Shown one piece after another: positions 23,201 to 64,000 of a stretch of 64,000 nt of DNA. A program made the position numbers and the translations under genes. Below the pieces are notes generated by a model that made no database searches, was not told the origin of the DNA, and saw only the letters and a program-made list of their open reading frames with translations. The DNA comes from Branchiostoma belcheri. Taxonomy: Eukaryota > Chordata > Leptocardii > Amphioxiformes > Branchiostomatidae. Positions within the stretch are counted from its first letter, which is position 1. The number at the start of each line of letters is the position of its first letter. Location of the stretch: assembly GCF_001625305.1 (NCBI RefSeq), contig NW_017803887.1:1399004-1463003 (forward strand). Reading direction: 5' to 3'.

Positions 23201-23404
23201 GACTCCTGTCACCATATATGTGAATGTGTTTGAGTAGAGCAGACCATATGCGAAGGTAAACATTATGCATTTGCTTTGCAAATGTTACTTTTCTAGTTTC
23301 TTTTTTTGAATCTGCCTGTTTTTTTTTCCAGGATGAGTCAGCTGGACATGGATGGTCACATTGCAGCCTGTCTGTCAGCCAGTAGTGAGGACATCATGTG
23401 GTGA
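20114..23404 (+). CDS. FAAP20: FAAP20-like Fanconi anaemia core-complex protein, 4 exons
   Basis: FAAP20 binds FANCA and ubiquitin and stabilises the Fanconi core complex at DNA crosslinks (family knowledge). Exons 20114-20286, 21042-21210, 21832-22631 and 23332-23404 join to exactly 405 codons including stop. Residues about 121-138 (GICSIGETSFKWLPLPPP) match the FAAP20 segment with a Phe-x-Trp core. The C-terminus is a UBZ finger with Cys371, Cys374, His390 and Cys394, followed by SASSEDIMW. The terminal tryptophan is a known FAAP20 hallmark. The protein is about twice the human length (~180 aa). The extra sequence is a Lys/Thr/Ser-rich, probably disordered stretch in exon 3 (about residues 145-360). 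The start codon has an in-frame TAA six bases upstream. The gene converges on aPKC, as in human. Uncertain point: the exon 2 acceptor. Confidence 0.88.
20353..20470. mobile_element. truncated TAGCCTC element in FAAP20 intron 1
   Basis: Left arm TAGCCTCTACCAGGCTTGAG with CCAAATAGAGAGATAACATG. The right arm is reduced to TTGAGGCTA, so most of the palindrome has been lost. Confidence 0.7.
20726..21013. mobile_element. repeat ending at the FAAP20 exon 2 acceptor region
   Basis: Inverted ATGTTTACC (20726) and GGTAAACAT (20964) bound a body with GACCTCTGACCTGACC and CTGTCACCAT. The similarity to 23054-23298 continues through TGCATTTGCTTTGCAAATG to TTCTAG. The repeat brings a ready-made acceptor-like TTCTCTAG 28 bp before the in-frame acceptor. 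Confidence 0.8.
21042..21210 (+). CDS. FAAP20: FAAP20 exon 2
   Basis: Encodes RQKPGEHQDQTP, then ELVRLRQSLAQHWPVYNNWT and NLSDLPMVN, resembling the vertebrate FAAP20 helical N-terminal region. The donor is GTATGG at 21211. The acceptor after CTGGCAG (21040-21041) gives the phase needed by exon 1. The stronger-looking acceptor TTCTCTAG at 21012-21013 belongs to an inserted repeat and would put exon 1 out of frame. Confidence 0.8.
21300..21690. repeat. imperfect TG/TGTA microsatellite in FAAP20 intron 2
   Basis: Long run of TGTGTATG-type repeats. It creates spurious Cys/Val open frames on the plus strand and His/Thr frames on the minus strand. Confidence 0.95.
21832..22631 (+). CDS. FAAP20: FAAP20 exon 3, long disordered insert and first half of UBZ
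   Basis: 800 nt starting after TTTTTTATCAG in phase 0. It opens with the conserved TSFKW patch and a CKTC pair (139-142). About 220 residues of low-complexity Lys/Thr/Pro/Ser sequence follow. It ends with SLHSCPMCQEEFPP, the first two zinc ligands, and a split Gly codon before donor GTATGT at 22632. The length of the insert is the main difference from vertebrate FAAP20. Confidence 0.9.
23054..23298. mobile_element. second copy of the GTTTACC..GGTAAAC repeat, before exon 4
   Basis: Matches 20726-21013 almost throughout (CCGAAGGAAAACA, GACCTCTGACCTGAC, ATGCATTTGCTTTGCAAATG). It ends about 33 bp before FAAP20 exon 4. Confidence 0.85.
23332..23404 (+). CDS. FAAP20: FAAP20 exon 4, second half of UBZ and terminal Trp
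   Basis: Begins after TTTTTTCCAG and encodes MSQLDMDGHIAACLSASSED, then IMW and TGA at 23402-23404. His390 and Cys394 complete the zinc site and Asp386 is the conserved helix acidic residue. The last codon TGG and the stop TGA fall inside an 8-bp target duplication of a hAT-type element. Confidence 0.92.
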
Positions 23405-23406
23405 AC

Positions 23407-23803
23407 TAGTGCTGCATACCAGTTCACTGGACTTGGATCTGGACTTCTAAGAATGTTTTGGTTCAAGTCCAAAAAAACCTAAAATTCAAGAACCGAGTCC
23501 GGACTTATTACCACAAAAGACCATTTCACATACCCCTTTTCTTTCCAAACCACCTAAAACCTTCCATAGATTGCAAAATCTTTGCTGCAAAATGAAAAAA
23601 AAAAATTCCATCAATCATCGTCAGGTACCGACCTCCATGTTATGTGGCCACAGTTTTGCCCATACAACATTGCAAGGTTGCCAACATGCAATTTTGTATA
23701 TGCCATGGGTTTAGGTCTGGACTTACAAGTCCGGAACTGAACCTAAACCTCTGGACTTGAATCCGGACCTGAACCTAAATGTGGGTTTAGGTATGCAGCA
23801 CTA
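23407..23803. mobile_element. hAT-type non-autonomous element directly after FAAP20 stop
   Basis: 397 bp with perfect 14-bp terminal inverted repeats (TAGTGCTGCATACC and its complement) and a perfect 8-bp target duplication TGGTGAAC (23399-23406 and 23804-23811). The 8-bp duplication and TAG..CTA ends fit hAT transposons. There is no coding capacity. The interior repeats GGACTTG/GGTTTAGG-like segments. It forms the start of the FAAP20 3' UTR or its downstream flank. Confidence 0.9.
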
Positions 23804-23830
23804 TGGTGAACAGGGCAGCAGATACACACC

Positions 23831-24287
23831 AGGCCACACCAATTCTATTTGTCGGTTCTTGGACATCAATGTGTAAAATCTTAGCAAAAGAACATAAGGA
23901 TACCAGATGGTTTGGAGGAAAACTATCCCTGAAGCTGTATACAGAATTTTCCCCTCATATAATTGTTCTAGCCAGCCTAAAATATTTTTGTCAGTTTTGT
24001 TTGATGTAACATAATATAATGTCGAGAGCTCAAGGTGTGAGGCCTTAAGGGGGGGGGGGGATTTTTGAATCTTGACCCTTTGAAATGATGTTTCCTGCAT
24101 TTTGAGGGGCAAACTTTGTTGGTAAATTAAGCTTAGTTTAATGACATGGGCATTGAAATTCTGTCAAATGAGGGAAAGACAGGCACTGGCTAAAACGCTG
24201 TATTAGACTATATTTTCATGTTGATTTTTCAGTTCACCATTATGTTTTTTAAATCCATGGACCCACAAATTTAATTGGTGAGGCCTT
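23831..24287. mobile_element. GGCCACACC..GGTGTGGCC MITE, diverged copy
   Basis: Left end AGGCCACACCAATTCTATTT and right end AAATTTAATTGGTGAGGCCT. It lies between the FAAP20 flank and the aPKC 3' end. Confidence 0.7.
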
Positions 24288-26084
24288 TAAATACAGTAGC
24301 TACTTTTCTGAACATATTTTCTACTTCTTATCTATGGAAGAACACAAGACAACAGACAAGTTTTGTATCTCAGTTATTTACTTGATGAATAGAAAAAGAA
24401 GGTGGGAGAAAAACAAAAACATGTATACAGGTTACCCTAGATTGTCTGGAAATTTCCTTTTAACGAAAAACTTTAAGCTAAAACTGGAATGTTCCACACA
24501 GAGTGATATTAGTACTAATTCGTAGTATCTAACTACAATGTATGCATGAGGGGGTCAAAATGAGCTTACATAGGATGTTGGCAAAACATACTGCGCCTAC
24601 GCAAAACCCGTCATGTACTGTGCATAGCACTTCTGCAGAATGTCTTGTTTAAGGTTGTATTCCCAAATTTAAGGATGACATCACATAGTTTTCAAATATG
24701 GTGTCAGAAAAGATATCGCCTGAAATATGCAAAATTCTAATGCAACATTGATGAAACGTCCAACAAAAACTGAAAACTCTGGGTTTTGTGCAGGTGCAGT
24801 ATGTTATTCCAACATGCCAGCTTACACATGTGTACTGAAGACAAACATTAAAACTGTACCTCAAATGCACTTGTCCAAAGTCACGAGTTTGCTTGTTCCT
24901 GGGTCTTTTGATTCTACAATCTTCCAAAACGCTGCTTTTAATAACATTTCCTGCCGTAACATTCCTGATCTGTTTAGTTTTTGTGTGGCTTTGGAATCAA
25001 GGATAAAGCTACAACAACATGTCATCCCTCTCCATTGGTTGTAAGTGAAAGTGATTGTTAACTTTCCCTATCCCAGGAATAAGTTCTCATCCGATTGATA
25101 ACTACTTCAAGACGACAGAACTAACATGTACTTGTCTTGAAGGAAATAGCATTGTCATTTGAACCCCTGCTGTTGCATCTTTAACTTGCATATCAGAATA
25201 CTCAATTGTTTTCTAATAAATGTACAATTTCAAGATATCGTTGCATCTATCACTGTAACACCTATGAGAAAAGGGGTATAGGACATTTGGGGGGCAACTT
25301 CCATGATTTTGCACCAGGCAAAGGTACCCTCCCCCCTGATCGAAATACACAAGAATACTAGATACATATGTCCTAATTTTGGCAGAATTATACACATTCT
25401 GTACTGAATTCGCAACTTTGAAAGTTTGGCCGTCTTTGTTGTAGACCCTCAACCCCCTCTAAGGTTTAGCATGATAGGTGCCCTACAATGTTAGTATAGT
25501 GTTAACTGTTATGCTGCCCCCCTAAATCTTTTAATGATATGCCTCTACAACAAATTCCAAAATCCTAATTTTGCAGTTACAAAGCAAAACCTCATTGATA
25601 TGAATAATAAATATGCCATTAAAAAATTCCCTCTAAAAGAAATACCTAAGTGCCTAAACTACCATTGCATGCATACATCATAAATGTTTGACAACATTGA
25701 ATGTCAATGTTGGAAAAGATTTTCAATTTGGCTTTTTGGTTCGCGACAAGACTTTCCTTCCCAACACTGGAGAAAGTTTGCTTCCTGGTTTGGTTATTTC
25801 TGACTACATTCCTTTTGTTTCACAGTTCAACGTACCTCGAGATTGAAAAAAAAATAGCTAAAAAACACCAAAGAGTTACAACAGCACCAAAAGATTTCAG
25901 AACTCTTTTTTTGCCTTACGATTGCAGACTCAAACCCTGTGTTCTGTGTATTACCTCATCAAACCAAAAATGTGCATGCTAAATTTTTTACAAAGTCATA
26001 ATTCAATTGAAAGAAATATGCAGCCAAAGAAATCTTTTCTCGGAATATAAACCTGATTGAATAACATCCTTAAATTCTACCAAC
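24288..26084. other. intergenic spacer between convergent genes
   Basis: Contains the diverged MITE at 24573. Plus-strand AATAAA sites at 25215-25220 and about 25603 could serve FAAP20, but they are 1.8-2.2 kb past the stop. No further gene recognised. Confidence 0.45.
24573..24818. mobile_element. diverged copy of the AGCAC..GTGCT MITE
   Basis: Degenerate ends (GGATGTTGGCAAAACATACT and its mirror near 24800) and interior blocks such as CTGCGCCTACGCAAAACCC and GCAAAATTCTAATGCAAC match the 61163 copy. It is in the spacer between FAAP20 and aPKC. Confidence 0.7.
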
Positions 26085-26206
26085 CTAATCTCCAAGCAGA
26101 TGTTGCGAGGCAAAATCTTGACATTATCTAGCCCCTTTTCATTACAAAAACATAGAGCTAGAAAAAGGAACAATTTGACCTTCCAACACCTGCTTGGAGA
26201 TTATAA
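26085..26206. mobile_element. CTCCAAGCAG hairpin in the aPKC 3' UTR region
   Basis: TAATCTCCAAGCAGATGTTG pairs with CACCTGCTTGGAGATTA. CTAGCCCC/AGAGCTAG-like sequence lies at the centre. It is about 200-320 bp beyond the aPKC stop, so the transcript could fold here. Confidence 0.75.
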
Positions 26207-26406
26207 CTGATACTGGTAACTCAGAAGGCACCAAAATTCACTAAAAACAAAATGTTAGCTAATTCTATCTCCCTGTATGTAATTATTTGAATTCAGTCAG
26301 TAAATTACACATTCTATGCCCAGTTGTCTCTGCTCTTTAAGTACTGATACAGGCTGAGTACTGTGCGTTGGGTCCCAAGTTGGAAACAACTTTGCTGGAA
26401 ACAAAA

Positions 26407-63085
<36,679 letters not shown>

Positions 63086-63528
63086 CTCAGGCCAGAAGAC
63101 GGGAAGAGAAGAGAGAGGGAGAGAGGAGAGAAGAGGGACCACAGGAGAGTTTACTACAACGTGTGGTGTTTGTGTGCTTTAGGAGAGAGCGACGCCTGAT
63201 CAGTCAGACTTTGGAAACAGACACCGAGTTTTGTGCGGTCGACTTTTTGAAAAGCATCAACGTTTTTCAATCCAGTTTTTAAATAGTATGTTCCACCCAG
63301 TTTTTATATAGTACTGGTAATTTTAATAACAGTCCGGCACCTGTTAATTGAGGTTCAACTGGCAACTGCCTAGAATATCAGTAAAGCAAGAGTTCTGGCT
63401 GGTTCAGAGACACACAATCCTCTGTAATGGGATGTTCCAACAGTCATTCATAGGTTTGATTGCTGGACAGGTACATTCTCTAGTCTGCTTCCGAGAAATT
63501 TGTGACACCCAAAATGATGACTGACTTG

Positions 63529-63880
63529 AAGTCATCCAATGTAATTTCAGGGAAGCAAAACAAGAAATATTTAGGATAGGAAAATCTGTCTAATTTTTGA
63601 CAATTTTTACTGCCATTTCTTCAGTGTATTTTCAATCATTTTAAACTTGAAACACTGTCCTGGGAACACACAAAATAGATAGCTTGTACAAGCCTACAAT
63701 ATCAAACAAGTAACTGTTTTCCATCAGTTACATCAGACTTTTGCCACACAGATACATGTTTCAGTATTCTATTATACTATTAGGGTCAATGAAACTTAGC
63801 AAACTACATTTTAAAAGAATGACCAGAAAATTGACTTTGAAAATCCAGTCTTGCCGCCCTGAAATTGCATTGGATGTCTT
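63529..63880. mobile_element. CATCCAATG..CATTGGATG MITE in an aPKC intron
   Basis: 352 bp. AAGTCATCCAATGTAATTTC and GAAATTGCATTGGATGTCTT form inverted ends. The interior is shared with 36455-36821. No target duplication seen. Confidence 0.88.
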
Positions 63881-64000
63881 GAAAAGTATGTCTGAATGAG
63901 GAAAGGAGCCAGACTGTTCTGTTGGAAAGCAATGAGAGGAGCAAAGTAATTAATAAGGGTAGGATGGATGCCTGGGCTTGAATCTCAGAAGCTTTAAGGG

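Overview
This is a metazoan nuclear window. It has spliced genes with GT-AG introns, non-LTR retrotransposons, tRNA-derived SINEs and a very high density of miniature inverted-repeat elements. The two recognisable genes, their arrangement and the many long-palindrome elements suggest a cephalochordate (amphioxus, Branchiostoma). That species call is inference. No prokaryotic or viral genes, CRISPR arrays or convincing structural RNA genes were seen.

Two genes could be assembled exon by exon with matching reading phases. (1) FAAP20, plus strand, 20114-23404: four exons, 404 codons, ending in a C2HC ubiquitin-binding zinc finger and a terminal tryptophan. (2) The 3' part of an atypical protein kinase C (PRKCI/PRKCZ orthologue), minus strand, 63085-26407: twelve exons giving the hinge, the whole kinase domain and the C-terminal tail (427 residues). 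Its PB1/C1 exons must lie beyond 64000. The two genes converge tail to tail, 3 kb apart. Human PRKCZ and FAAP20 on 1p36 have the same order and orientation, so this looks like an old chordate gene pair.

Layout. 1-20040: no gene recognised; palindromic elements, a satellite array at 7.3-8.7 kb, GC-rich islands and a poly-G assembly gap. 20040-23404: FAAP20. 23407-26406: intergenic DNA starting with a hAT-type miniature element 2 bp past the FAAP20 stop codon. 26407-30499: last four aPKC exons. 30500-56917: one 26.4 kb aPKC intron holding a 5'-truncated LINE, SINEs, satellites and an assembly gap with duplicated flanks. 56918-63085: kinase and hinge exons. 63086-64000: intron of aPKC.

The most striking theme is mobile DNA placed beside splice sites and a stop codon. 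A hAT-type element sits directly after the FAAP20 stop. Another element with a 9-bp target duplication sits 9 bp inside an aPKC intron and has duplicated the splice donor. A 120-bp tandem duplication copies half of the ATP-binding exon. A LINE tail lies 19 bp upstream of an aPKC exon. Several palindromic families with different interiors share TAGYCTC-type ends and 9-bp target duplications.
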